Of a DNA stretch of 64,000 nt, positions 53,273-64,000 are shown in pieces. The translations under genes were made by a program, and so were the position numbers. Position 1 is the stretch's first letter. Every line of letters starts with the position of its first letter. The DNA is from Tilletia caries (lineage: Eukaryota; Basidiomycota; Exobasidiomycetes; Tilletiales; Tilletiaceae), in assembly GCA_032718865.1 (NCBI GenBank), contig JALUTQ010000038.1:1116001-1180000 (forward strand), given 5' to 3'. The notes under the pieces were generated by a model. The model ran no database searches and had not been told where the DNA came from. It saw only the letters and a program-made list of their open reading frames with translations.

Positions 53273-54291
53273 CTACTTGTCATTTTTAAAGGTCAGTTTC
53301 GGAACCTTGAACGGATTCTCGCCGTCCTTCTTGTACGCTTTCGCCATATGCTTGCGGAACTTCTTCTTCTGATTCTTGATGTTCTGGTTGTGTTCGATGA
53401 TGGCTTGTTGCTGGGCAGGGGAAAGTCCGTTCCAACTCCAAGGCTCCCTACCCTTAGCATACGCCGCCTTGCGCTCCAATTTCTCCTTTGCCCAACGTTT
53501 CTTGTTCTCCTTCTTCTTTTGTTCCTCCGCCAGTTTCCGCTCTATTTCCATTCTCTCCTCCAGTTTCCTGAGCCCCTCCTGCCACCGTCTCTCCTCTTCC
53601 TCCCGCTGCTTTTCGCTCTTCTAAGCGTCATCCTCCACTGTAATCATCCTTTTCCAGTTTCCACTGCATCCACCTCTCCACACATGACACAACGCTTCAC
53701 TTCCTCCAGGAACCCTTTTCCCGGTTTAGTAAGGTACCTCATCTCCATGTTTGCCCACCAAGCTTCAGGCCCTCCAGTGCCGCAAGTGTCCTTCCAACCT
53801 GAGTTGAATGTTTGCAGACCCACGTTGGCGCGAAAGTTGTTTTTGTGTTTGTCGGGGTGCCAACTGTGAACTGGCCATGAATGCACGCCTGCTGGCCTTG
53901 GCTTGGGCGAAATTGAATCCAGAGACCTTCAGCGTTCGAACTCCGAACGCCCTTAGCATTGTAACTTTGTAAGCAGGCGCTGCTCCGGGGGTTCAGGTAC
54001 ATGATCTGTAAAATTGAGCCATAATGGATGTATCAGCTTAAAGGCGCCCCTTATATGTGGGAAACATGTGTTATGATTTCAGAAGACACTAACTTGGGTC
54101 ATACATTTTGGGAACATGGGCCTCCTTCTGCTTCTCGTCTTCGGACTTCTTCTTCGATTTCGGTATGTATGCTGGCATTTTGTCTTCGATTTCGTTTCGA
54201 GCTGGGGCTGAGACCTGAGTCGAAGTGTGCTGCGTGTGCGTGGACTGGTGGTCTCTGCCACCATTTCTTCTACAGCACTCAAATCATATAA
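53273..54291 (-). CDS. Hypothetical gene, Lys/Glu-rich C-terminal coiled coil, exon structure unresolved
   Basis: The last exon (about 53604 to stop at 53273) encodes a charged coiled coil KSEKQREEEERRWQEGLRKL and an ending with REPWSWNGLSPAQQQAIIEH and MAKAYKKDGENPFKVPKLTF. Upstream, 53840-53660 reads HPDKHKNNFRANVGLQTFNS and EEVKRCVMCGEVDA (Cys pair), linked through a probable 44-53 nt intron that ends TTAG. A basic 5' segment (54291-54093; RNRRRSPKTRSRRRPMFPK) joins by a GTTAGT intron, but in another frame, so the 5' part may be mispredicted or decayed. Function unknown. Confidence 0.4.
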
Positions 54292-54409
54292 AGACCTTGG
54301 TTTCCCACGCCACTTTTAAGGCGCAATGCCTACGCCCATACGCCAACTCCTGCAGTGTTCAGCGTTCAATTTAGCGTAGGCGGTGGGGTAAGCGTTGTAT
54401 TTGATCCGT

Positions 54410-54575
54410 GGCAGTCCAGATCAATGATGTAAGCTTGAGCGTTCAGGCAGCGCCGCAGCGGCCTGCGAGATTCGAAAGGTGGGTTATTGCACGTCGATCT
54501 TGCCGACGTGGAGGGTAGGCTTGAGCAGGAGGGTCGCAAAGGCGAGTATGATGGTTGGGCTGTGGACACCAATTT
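54410..54575. repeat. Repeat R, copy 3 fragment
   Basis: Diverged match to 21230-21390, including the minus-strand LNAQAYIIDL codons. Directly followed by an E fragment. Confidence 0.75.
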
Positions 54576-55080
54576 TCTGCTTCCCGCATAGCAACGCTTA
54601 AATATATGAGAATAGCAACGTCACTAAAAATATGACAATAGCAACGTCACTTAAATTTATGACAATAGCAACGTCACTAAATATATGACAATAGCAACGT
54701 CACTAAATATATGACAATAGCAACGTCACTAAAATATATGACAACAGAATAGGTATACCAGCGTAACCTTTTCTCTATCATTCGAAAAAAATTGATCAAG
54801 CACCTTTTTGGCAGGAAGAGTGTAAGACTTAATCATATTGATGTAACATATTATATGCATGTCAGTTGATGATTTGAATCACTGCACCAAAAAACGTGGA
54901 GCAATTGACTGTAGTTATGAGGACTATTTTTTATCTTTAAGGCCTTTGAACGTTTCACGTTATCTAGGCATTTTCTGACTTTTCCGTTTGCATCATTACC
55001 AAATACCAAGGGCCAACCGGCCAAGGCCTTTTTGTTTTCATCAATATGAAGTAAAAAAGACAAGTGCAATCTACCAGACA
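54576..55080 (-). repeat. Element E, copy 3 (partial)
   Basis: Corresponds to about 18590-19110 of the right arm (AT-rich centre). Contains about six CAATAGCAACGTCACT units, more than the two large copies. The site of the 80-bp insertion is empty here. Confidence 0.85.
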
Positions 55081-55440
55081 TCAACGCGTACATATAGAAA
55101 ACAAAAACAACCCGCACCACGCGTCGGTACGGGTGAGAGGATAGAAATGTGAACTGTGAGGTGCTGACTAATGCACGCGTGATTTTTAGTTCTTAAATTG
55201 GCCGCATTCTCCGCAAAGTGCGGGACGAGGAAGGGAGAGAAGTCGATGAGCATGGTCTGCAGCCCCTAGTCCGTCGTGATGAAAGGGAGAGGAACTGATT
55301 TCCGTCTCCCGCCGTGCAGCCGTCCGTGGTGGGGCGATCCTGCTGGGGAAAGCGCGGGGGTAAGTGCCGACGAGCCGACCTCAGCTTTGAGGAGGCCGTG
55401 GTCGACGCCAATCTTGCGCGCTATAATGTTGCGGCTGAGG
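55081..55440. other. Intergenic, no gene seen
   Basis: Short ORFs only; GC-rich then turning AT-rich at the motif array starting near 55450. Confidence 0.35.
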
Positions 55441-55449
55441 CAGTCGTAC

Positions 55450-56301
55450 AGTGATCATTATGATGCATATATGACAATTTTTTGGGCGATGTCATATATC
55501 TGCATTCTGACAATCTAGTTTTGGGAAGGCGATGTCATATATATGCATTATGCAAATGTCATTTTTCTGTCATATGAAGTCATAAAATTGTCATAGTTCT
55601 GTCATATTACGTAAGCAAACTTTCCGCCTCTGAGTAGACCGTAATATCGCGTGGCGAAGCGCGTCTCGCCATGTGGTGAACCGCGAAGCGCGTCAAGCCG
55701 CGTCGCCGCGTTCCCTCTTTCAGGTTGGCGCAGTTTTTACCTCATATCCAGCCATCCAGAACAGGCGCGTGAATCTTGCTGCGGAACATGTAACATGTTG
55801 GGAGCCATCTTGAGCTCCGGAGCGTTTTTATTTTGTATCGGGAGAAGGGGCAGGGCCCAGGGGGATGCCGGAGACACGGAAGATGCCAAAACGCTTAATT
55901 TTATTCTGAAAATGCCAGGCACTCGGCGCCTGAGCGGTGAGCCTGACCAGAATTCAGAGCTCAGGTCATATAAAATGTCAGATTTGCCAAGAATATGACA
56001 TCATTATGCACGACCATATGACAGAATTATGCATCTTTTCGGCCCGGCTGTGGACGTTTTGTCAGAATACTGTCATACATAAGGCATATGTTCTGCATTG
56101 TCATATGACAGAATATGACAGAATTTAGGGCGGGAAAATTATGTCATATTTCTGTCATAAAGCTGTCATATGACAGCCACGGGAGGCATTATGGCCATAA
56201 ATATGACAATGAGACTTTGTCATAAACCTGTCATATGACTATGACAATTTTTTTGTCATAATTCTGTCGTATGCATAATATGACTTCATATGTATGACAA
56301 A
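55450..56301. repeat. Motif-dense array of TGTCATATGACA-type words
   Basis: Roughly 850 bp in which TGTCATA, CATATGACA, ATATGACA and GCATTATG recur dozens of times in both orientations, with a GC-richer core at 55640-55960. No ORF of interest. End sequences are only loosely inverted, so the element borders are uncertain. It may be a motif-filled MITE like the one at 24035. Confidence 0.6.
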
Positions 56302-56866
56302 CAAGGCCCGGCGACTGTATAACTGTGCCCACTGTAACTGTAGGTAAGTTGACTTAATAAGTCATAACTGTAACTGTACTGTAGGCGGCGGATCCGGAAA
56401 AATAATTAAGTTGACTGTAACTGTAGGGCCCGGGTATAGTCAACTTAATGGTTGATTAAGTTGGATTTTTTTCGGGCCCCAAACTGTTCAAACTTACTAT
56501 GACTATACAGCACTGTTTAAGTTGGAAAAAACTACTGGCAGTCACTTTCAGTTTGAGAAAACACTTACCGCCACTGACAGCCACGTACAGTTACTTACAG
56601 TTGAAAGGCAAAACTGTGACTTAAAATACTTTTTAAGTTACAGTTACTTTGAGACTTTTTCTACAGTAACTGTTAGTAACTGTTACAGTGACTTAAACTG
56701 GGATTGGAGGTCCGTGCGCGACGAAAAAAATACAGTAACTGTAGTAACTTAAAGTCACTTAATTGTAACTGTAACTGTACTTTAGGCGCTGGCGGTAAGT
56801 TATAACTGTAACTGTACTGTACTGTATACCCAAAATGGACAACTGTAAGTAACTGTCCGAGCCTTG
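56302..56866. mobile_element. Probable hAT-like MITE, 565 bp, interior built from GTAACTGTAACT words
   Basis: Left end CAAGGCCCGG and right end CCGAGCCTTG match the TIR of the element at 24035 with one mismatch. Possible imperfect 8-bp duplication ATGACAAA (56294-56301) / TTGACAAA (56869-56876), offset by two bases. The interior consists of AGTAACTGTA, AAGTTACT and GTTGACTT words in both orientations. No coding capacity. Confidence 0.6.
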
Positions 56867-57967
56867 AATTGACAAATGGTGATGATCACTGGTCGTAGTT
56901 GAGCTGGAGGGTCTTGAGCAGGGCCTCAAACTTCAGACGGCCGAAGACGACGAGGACTGAAGCCTCGAGCCTCTGCTCTTCTACAAACGCATTTACGCAT
57001 TGACATCTTTCGTGATCTGTATGACTTGAACTCTGGAAGAGGGGTTTTGTGTCAACAGAATTAGATAACGAATAGCCGCGGTGGCCAGGCGCGCAGCTGC
57101 GGATTTTTTTCTTTAAACCCGCACTTGAAAACTGCAAAGGACTGCTGGTGGCCTGGTCGCAAGAATTTCGGAAAAATTGAGATTTAAAATTTTTGACTCG
57201 CGCTATTTATATTGTTTATTACCATTTGCCAGACATGCTCTGTACCGAAATTTTGATTGGATCTTTAATTGTCTGTTTGTTGCGGGTTGGTTTGCTTGTT
57301 TTTATATTCGACTATTCGTGAATATATCTACCTACACAATCTTACTTATTTGTTCGATAATTACTTGATCCATCTATTCTTTTATACCTTTACTCATTAA
57401 TCTTATGGATAAATCTACCTATTCATTTGATTACTGACAGATTATTTTTGTGTTACCTTAGAAAACCTCATCCTTTTTTCCCATCACTCTGCAGCAGTGC
57501 TCAACATGCCTGGAGTCTGGATCCCATTTCATGTATGATCTAGTAAATGTGGGAGCGCCCTGCGGGCGGCGGCCGAGGAGAGAAAAGGCACCGACAGGCA
57601 ACATAGTAAAATAAAATTCAAATTGTGATTTGAGGATGATACATAAGGAAGACATGACGTAAAGGCAACATCAGGTAAAGGAGAAAGGAACATGAGTCGC
57701 GGCCGCCAGAGCAAGTTCGTGTCGGAGTTGGTTAGTGATCCGGTCCTTGTGAAGGACATGTTCGTAGAATGTGGCGGTGAGGTCGGCCGATTTCGAAGCC
57801 CAAGTGTTGCAGGCGGCAGCTCGAAGAGAATGCGTCAGTAGCATGGAGAAGGCGTTGTCCAGATCGATGATGTACGCTTGAGCGTTCAGGCAGCGGCTTG
57901 CGAGGTTAGAAATGTGATTAAATTGCGCGTCGATCTTGCCTACGTCGAGGGTAGGCTTGAGTAAAAG

Positions 57968-58264
57968 TGTGCTGGACGGCCACGTGGTCACACACGTGGG
58001 TCCAGTATCTTATCTCTTTCCCATTATCTCTCTCTAGTCTCTCCCTTCTCTCTCACGCACCTTTGCATAGCAACACCCTACCTCCACTTCTCCCCACTTT
58101 TCCCACGTCACACTTTTCCCTCGCTCTCATCCTTACCCTTCCCGAGCTCATCATTGTACTTAGTTCTCTCCCTTGTCATATATTCACTCTTCATTCTCTG
58201 CATCTTGCACATTACGGTTCTACAGGCTCCCTCTACTGGCTCCTTACAAAGGCTCGCTAGTATA
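57968..58264 (+). repeat. 5' LTR of element B
   Basis: 297 bp; contains CACGTGG, TATCTTATCT, GCATAGCAAC and TGTACTTAG, words also present in the LTRs of A or of the gypsy element. Confidence 0.92.
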
Positions 58265-60232
58265 TGGTGATGAGAGGATTCTCTTGCTGTCCATCGACCC
58301 GACGATCCTCAGCAGCCCACGACGATCACAACTTCCAAGTTCTCTCGTCGAGACACCAACCACTTCAGACCGCCTCAGCTCTTGCTCCGGCCCTCTGTTC
58401 TCACCGTCGCCAACGCCGAGCCTCATCTGACCCTCGCGCGTTCCCGACTTCTACTCCGTCGACAGCGCCGAGCCTCTTTTGACCCTCGCGCGTTCCCGAC
58501 TTCTTCTCCGTCGTCACCGCCGAGCCTCTTTCGACCCTCGCGCGTTCCTGACCACCCTTCCCTCGCATTTCTCTTCGCATCTCTTCTTCCTAATTCCTTC
58601 GCACTTCTTCTCTCTCTTCTCCTCCGCCTTATCAGGCTCAAGACATCAAGATCATCACCGTCGGCCTCGAACGCGACCCCGACTACGGCCTTGATATTCT
58701 CTCGCCTTTCCCGCACCTCCTTTACTTTCCGACGCACACCCTATCGGCAAGCCTACCCACAAGTCTTTCTATTGCCCTTTGATCTTACAGATACCGACTT
58801 CAGGGCCGGGCGCAACGCGCTGTCGCGCTCCCACATCGGTACCAACCTCGCCACATTGTTCCGACCATCGCCTATCGGACCGGCCCTCGTCTTTTCTCTC
58901 CGGTGCAGTCGCAAGCGCAACAACATCCACTCCTTCCCCTGCTGCTTCCTTGTCGGATCGCTCCCGGCCGCCGGCGCCACCCTTGCCACGATCCTCACTG
59001 GACTCAGAAGCTACCGCCGCTTGATGTCTCGAATGGACGGCCGGTTGGACACGGTGGTGAATGGCTTCGCCTTGCTGCGGGAAGGGAACAAAGGGTTCGA
59101 CGGTTGGTTTCCAGCATCTCAACAAGACAACAAGCCGGAGCTGGGCCTCGGCGCTGCATCCGTGGCGGAGATCGGCGACGTCATCATCCAGCCGCTGCCC
59201 GTCATTGCGGACGCGTTGTATCCGACATCAGGGTTTGGCGCGGACGCTGCTTTCGCGGCGGCACACACAGCACACGACAGCCGGTTTACAATGCATCATG
59301 CCGAGGGAGAGCCTGATAGCGACGGCGGATACCCGGTCGACGCAACATTGGCGTTCTTGCCCGACTCTACTCCCGCTCATCACAACCGTCGGACTCACTT
59401 CCGGACGCACCTCCGGAAGTCCGGATGCGCGTCCCCTGCTGCAAGAGCATCCCTCCCTGTGCCACGCTTCAGTTCCGACACCGTCACCCGTTCACCCCTT
59501 CCGGTCGAGTGTCGATACATTCGCAAACCGGCTCTCTACACCCGTCCTCTCTGCGCTGTGACCCCCGGTGCCCAATGCACCTACTGCTCCTGCCTCTGAT
59601 CCGTGGTTTGCGGCCGTTTCGGACACCATTTATTGGCCTCCTGCCCCTGCCACGCACCAGACCTTCTGCAGAACTGCAATTTCGCCCCTGTGCCTTTCGG
59701 ACCGATCAGTATCAACCTCGTTATCGACCTTGGTACTCGGTCCGGGCGGTCGGACGCGCATGGGATGGCGGTCACCGCGTCATCATCGTGCTCCCACCGG
59801 TGACCGGAGTGTTAGACACGGGTGCGAGGGACCTGCTCGTAGTTCTTCGTCTCCGAGCTGCTGTCCGCCCAGGCCCCAGCCCGCCATGATCGACCTTTTG
59901 CTTCCGGCTCTTGCGTTTCGGATCTTGGCTCTTCCCGCTTCATGCCTTCTCGTTCCCTTCAGGCTTCCTGGTTTCACGCGCTCATCCGACATCCACTCCC
60001 AAATCCAAGATCGAGTACAATGACCCTTGGGCCTTGTGGTACATCGGTACTCACTTCGATGTCAATTCCTTTGCCGCTTTCGCTTCACAGTCCACACAGC
60101 TTCTCTCCCCTGCCCGTCCTGGCAACGCCTTCGTTCCATGCGCTCGTCGCCATTCCTTTCTATTCCCCCATGCTCGTCGCAGTTCCCAGTCTCGACCACG
60201 ACTCGGGACAGTCGTCTTTTTCTGGGTGGGGA

Positions 60233-60530
60233 TGTGCTGGACGGCCACGTGGTCACACACGTGGGTCCAGTATCTTATCTCTTTCCCATTATCTCTCTCT
60301 AGTCTCTCCCTTCTCTCTCACGCACCTTTGCATAGCAACACCCTACCTCCACTTCTCCCCACTTTTTCCCACGTCACACTTTTCCCTCGCTCTCATCCTT
60401 ACCCTTCCCGAGCTCATCATTGTACTTAGTTCTCTCCCTTGTCATATATTCACTCTTCATTCTCTGCATCTTGCACATTACGGTTCTACAGGCTCCCTCT
60501 ACTGGCTCCTTACAAAGGCTCGCTAGTATA
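60233..60530 (+). repeat. 3' LTR of element B
   Basis: 298 bp, one base longer than the 5' LTR in a T run. Confidence 0.92.
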
Positions 60531-60929
60531 AAAAGGGTTGCAAAGGCGAGTATGGCTGGTTGGGCTCCGAACAAAAAATAGGTGTCGGCGCTACAGTCCG
60601 GAAAACGAAACCGACTCAAAGAGAGTAACTCACTGTGGAGAACAACAATGGAACCGGGAGGCGGTGTATGCTCGGCAACGAATGCATAGTCCACGTCCTC
60701 CTCCTCGCCCTCGTCTTGGCCTGGGATGTATTCATCACCTTCTTCGAGATCCTTCTCAACTGCGAAGGAAGAGTGTGTATTAGTAGCAGCCAGCAGGGTA
60801 AGGGAAAGCAGACTTGAGACTTCAGACTTGAGACTACTCACCAAACTCTAACTCGTAACCGTCGTCTAGTTCGAATTCGCCGTCTGCGTCGGAACCCTCC
60901 GAGCTGGAGTTGATGGTGTAGGCGCTGCC

Positions 60930-61193
60930 TGTGCTGGCAACACGTGGCTTCGCCACATGGCCAGTTATCTTATCTACTATTCTTATCTTCAGCTCTCCCT
61001 TTCCCACACCTCCGCATAGCAACCCTTCCATCCTCCACATTTCCCACGCCATTCTTCCAGTCACCTCTTTTCTCTTCCTCGCCTCCCTCTTGTAATTAGT
61101 CCGACACTGCATACTTGTTTCATCTCAGTTCTCTCCGAACACAGTCCTTAGTGAAAGCTAGGTGATTAGACTATCTCGGCCTGTGTTCGCACA
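60930..61193 (+). repeat. 5' LTR of element C
   Basis: 264 bp, TGTGCTGGCAACACGTGGC start, TTCGCACA end. Confidence 0.92.
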
Positions 61194-63048
61194 TGGTGAT
61201 GAGAGGGGATCTTTCACTGACTTGAACCGATCCAAGTACAGTGACCCCCACCCCGAGACGGCCCCACAGTCTACCGACTAAGCGCGCCTCTCAACCTCTT
61301 CGTCCTCGCACTCGACGGCCTCCCAGTCTTACGACTACAGCGCCTCCAGTGCCTCGACCACCAGAACACCGTTCCCAGCAATCACTCTCTTCTCTTACAC
61401 ACCGCTCTCTTCTCTCCTGCACACCGCTTCTTTCCTCTCTTCCAACCGCTTCTTTTCTCTCTCTTTTACAGCAGCTGGCCTGTTTATTGTCCCTGTCGCG
61501 TGCGCTTCAAGGATCTGCGCCGACCACCCCAGCAAGAGCGTGAAGTCGAGGCATCTCCTTCGTTTTTCCTGGATGGACGGGCCCAGCAGCTCCGCGTCAC
61601 GCGACCGGCCAACATCGACTCCGCGGGTCGGACCGGTTTCCTTTCTCTTCGCGCGCTGGCGTCTGGACGCCAGCTTCGATCCACGTTCTGTGCCGGCCAC
61701 CCGAGTAGGTGCGTAGTCGAGGCATCTCCTCCACTTTCCCTGGGTGGACCGGCGCAGCGGCTTCAGGCCACACGACTGGACGACATCGAATCTGCGGGTG
61801 CGACCAGTTTCTTTCCTCTTCGCGCGTTGGCGTCTGGACGCCAGCTTCGACTTCGAATCCTCCCTCCCACTTCCGTCTTGACACGCAGCGTCACGGTCAA
61901 ACATCTTCCTCCGCTTGCTTCGGGCGTCGGCCGACTCGTGCTCAGTGACCGACATCGACAAGCCGCCATCACAACATCGAGCCGCAAGCAGTTCCCTCCC
62001 TCCCCTCGCTCGAATGGCTCTCCCGTCGAACACAGCGTTGCGTCATCGGCACGCCCATCGTCTCCGCCATCTCCCTGAAACGCGTTGGTCTCATAGACAG
62101 CACCCTCGGTGGTCTCGTTCTGGGAGGAGGAGCAGCGGCCGGTCTGATCACATATGCCTTCGGGAAGTACGGCGAATCCCAGGGTGTCGCTCAACGTGCG
62201 GACGCCTGGCCGGGGCAAGCGCAGCTCGTCATTGCTCAGAGCCCTAGTCAGACAACCGGATCGCAGCGTCTCGGCGCATTTTCTGCCTCGCGCTCTCGGC
62301 GCTGAACGACAGGTTCAGCTCTTGGTGTTCCTCCTCGCTCCCCGCTTCCGTTCCTGCGACAATGGCACCTACGGACACTCCTGACTCCAATACGCCGCAC
62401 GCGTCTACTCACGGGTACTGCAAACGGATATGTTCCTCACCGCTTACGCGACCATGACAGGCGCACCTGCCGACTAGCAGCGCCAGGATTCCTCGGCAGT
62501 CGGCCTTCGCAACTCGCCACGCGCAACAATCACGACCGTCGGACGATCCTGGACGTGTCAAAGGTCAAGTAAATGCATACAAGTCACACGTATGCATCGT
62601 GCAGGACCGAAATTGCGACCACGGTTGAGACCGACGATGATATATGCATCTCGGCAGCCGGACTCCAGCAAGGGGCGCACATCTCCTCCCCGTCATCACG
62701 CCGTGCCGACTTACCCTGCAAGGAACTCTTCGTGACGCGATGAGCTGGTGGACGGCGGTTCGGGCTCACAGCATTGCCCATGTTCACCGGCTAAAGCACC
62801 ATCCTCCCCCTCAGTAGCACGTTGTCCCCGCCGACCGATACCGACTTCGGTATCGACCTCGGTACTCGATCCGGGCGGTTGCATTTCACGACACGACTGC
62901 CTTCTATTCACACAGCTACAGCATCCTAGTTCCATTCCCTTCCCATCCCTCCATGCGCATCTCGCTCCCTCTCTTATTCACTTCATGCCCGTTGCAGTTC
63001 CTCCCGCTCATACACAACTGAGGACAGTTGTCTCGTTTTGGGTGGGGA

Positions 63049-63312
63049 TGTGCTGGCAACACGTGGCTTCGCCACATGGCCAGTTATCTTATCTACTATT
63101 CTTATCTTCAGCTCTCCCTTTCCCACACCTCCGCATAGCAACCCTTCCATCCTCCACATTTCCCACGCCATTCTTCCAGTCACCTCTTTTCTCTTCCTCG
63201 CCTCCCTCTTGTAATTAGTCCGACACTGCATACTTGTTTCATCTCAGTTCTCTCCGAACACAGTCCTTAGTGAAAGCTAGGTGATTAGACTATCTCGGCC
63301 TGTGTTCGCACA
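63049..63312 (+). repeat. 3' LTR of element C
   Basis: 264 bp, no difference from the 5' LTR noticed by eye. Confidence 0.92.
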
Positions 63313-64000
63313 CTGCCAGCCTCGGAGTCTTCAGAGTCTCGAGAAGAGGAAGGTGAGCAGTCCGACATCGGCTTGAAGGGAGGCGGCGTGGATGGAGGCG
63401 GAGAAGAGCCGTACTGGGGGACCATAATGACGATTGGAGGGATCTTGCACTCTTCACTGCGGTTTCCTCTCTGTATACGTATGTATCGCTCCCCTGCGCT
63501 ACCTCAATTCTTCACAGGGAGAGGTTTCAAGCTTCAACTTGTCCGCGCAAGAACGTCTGCACCCACTCCTGCCCCTACGACATGAGATATCGGAAGACGC
63601 TGAACTGCAAAACAACTGGTGCGCGCAAGGACGTCTGCACCCACTCCTGCGTCCTGCCCTTCACCCTTGCGACATGAGAAATCGGAAGACATTGAAATCT
63701 AAAAATTCGAAGAGAACACAACAGGTGACATTGCAACGTCGTCAACAGCAGTGAACATGCGTGCTCATCCCTGACCGTGGTGCGGACTCCCGATTTTGAA
63801 TTTCCACCAAACCTCATCAATCATCATTCCTGAGTAGCCGCGCGCCAACTTAAGTTCCAAAGTAATTAAATTTAAAGTGCGCATGTCGGCACATTCAACC
63901 AACGGAAAAACTCACACCGAATCCGCCAAGTGGGCTGAACTGCTAACACAGCCCACATATCAGGTTTCGATTTATCGTCGGGCGTCGCAACCAACAATGC

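Larger units (their letters stand above)
57968..60530 (+). mobile_element. Non-autonomous LTR retrotransposon B, 2.56 kb, TSD AAAAG
   Basis: LTRs 57968-58264 (297 bp) and 60233-60530 (298 bp) differ by one T in a run. They start TGTGCTGGACGG and end CTAGTATA, without the usual CA. TSD AAAAG at 57963-57967 and 60531-60535; the empty site is in R copy 1 at about 21370. PBS TGGTGATGAGAG at 58265; purine tract GGGTGGGGA before the 3' LTR. The interior has a 405-codon ORF (58382-59599, RSYRRLMSRMDGRLDTVVNG region) with no recognisable gag or pol motif. Confidence 0.92.
60930..63312 (+). mobile_element. Non-autonomous LTR retrotransposon C, 2.38 kb, TSD CTGCC
   Basis: LTRs 60930-61193 and 63049-63312 (264 bp each) look identical. 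Ends TGTGCTGG...CGCACA. TSD CTGCC at 60925-60929 and 63313-63317; the empty site in R copy 1 lies near 21755. PBS at 61194; purine tract GGGTGGGGA before the 3' LTR. No pol. The LTR shares its first 50 bp and last 10 bp with element A but differs in the middle, so A and C are related subfamilies. Confidence 0.93.
57529..63400 (-). pseudogene. R-borne hypothetical gene, copy 2, broken by two LTR elements
   Basis: Same unknown gene as 21133-21866. Its acidic exons lie at about 60760-60900; its first exon is split at 60929/63313 by element C and its C-terminal exon at 57967/60531 by element B. Removing each insert and one TSD copy restores the sequence of copy 1. Confidence 0.6.
57135..64000. 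repeat. Repeat R, copy 2, interrupted by LTR elements B and C; runs off the window
   Basis: 57135-57967, 60531-60929 and 63313-64000 match copy 1 (20551-22450) in order. Small indels, for example 7 nt fewer at 57737. The R-borne hypothetical gene on the minus strand is cut twice: in its C-terminal part by B and in its first exon by C. Confidence 0.88.

Noticed and set aside
1..64000. CRISPR arrays, bacterial operons, rRNA
   Set aside because: Intron-rich eukaryotic DNA; the short repeats seen are microsatellites, minisatellites or transposon motifs without spacer structure.

Overview
The window is nuclear DNA of a filamentous or yeast-like basidiomycete fungus. The evidence is GC-rich coding sequence, many short introns (about 45-110 nt, mostly GTGAGT/GTAAGT donors) and protein families typical of that group (ubinuclein/HPC2-like, fungal F-box/LRR proteins, multi-intron transposon-like genes). 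Placement below phylum is not secure; Pucciniomycotina is a guess. I saw no tRNA, rRNA or CRISPR.

Ordinary genes cluster in two blocks. At the left edge is a five-exon nitronate monooxygenase (190-1517, minus). The central block (28.2-38.2 kb) holds a long F-box protein, an eight-exon ubinuclein/HPC2-like subunit of the HIR histone-chaperone complex (minus), a divergently transcribed Na/Ca-exchanger-family membrane protein, and a six-exon aldo/keto reductase.

The rest is mostly mobile DNA. From 1.83 to 20.54 kb there is an 18.7-kb inverted duplication: two near-identical 4.2-kb arms, each with two divergent unknown genes, around a 3.4-kb loop with two tandem F-box-like genes. Each part has later insertions that can be read exactly because an empty site survives: a 6.86-kb Ty3/gypsy element in the left arm (TSD GCTC), an 80-bp LTR-like insert in the right arm (TSD AAGAC), and a 771-bp solo LTR that splits the second F-box gene in the loop (TSD CCAAC). 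The gypsy element has an odd layout: the C-terminal half of its RNase H lies after the integrase, next to the 3' LTR.

From 20.55 kb begins a second dispersed repeat ('R'). It recurs at 57.1 kb to the window end, where two non-autonomous LTR elements have landed in it with 5-bp TSDs. A third such element lies at 38.9-41.5 kb. All share the gypsy element's primer-binding site and LTR end motifs, so they may be its passengers. There are also MITE-like elements: a 508-bp hAT-like element with 8-bp TSD, a probable relative at 56.3 kb, and two TA-flanked inverted-repeat elements just upstream of the F-box gene.

Between 41.5 and 54.3 kb lie a decayed LINE fragment, a nine-exon transposon-like gene with an upstream zinc-finger ORF, a divergent seven-exon partner gene with a GC-AG intron, and small hypothetical genes. 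The divergent pair at 44.5-50.7 kb is the best candidate for an undescribed two-gene unit.
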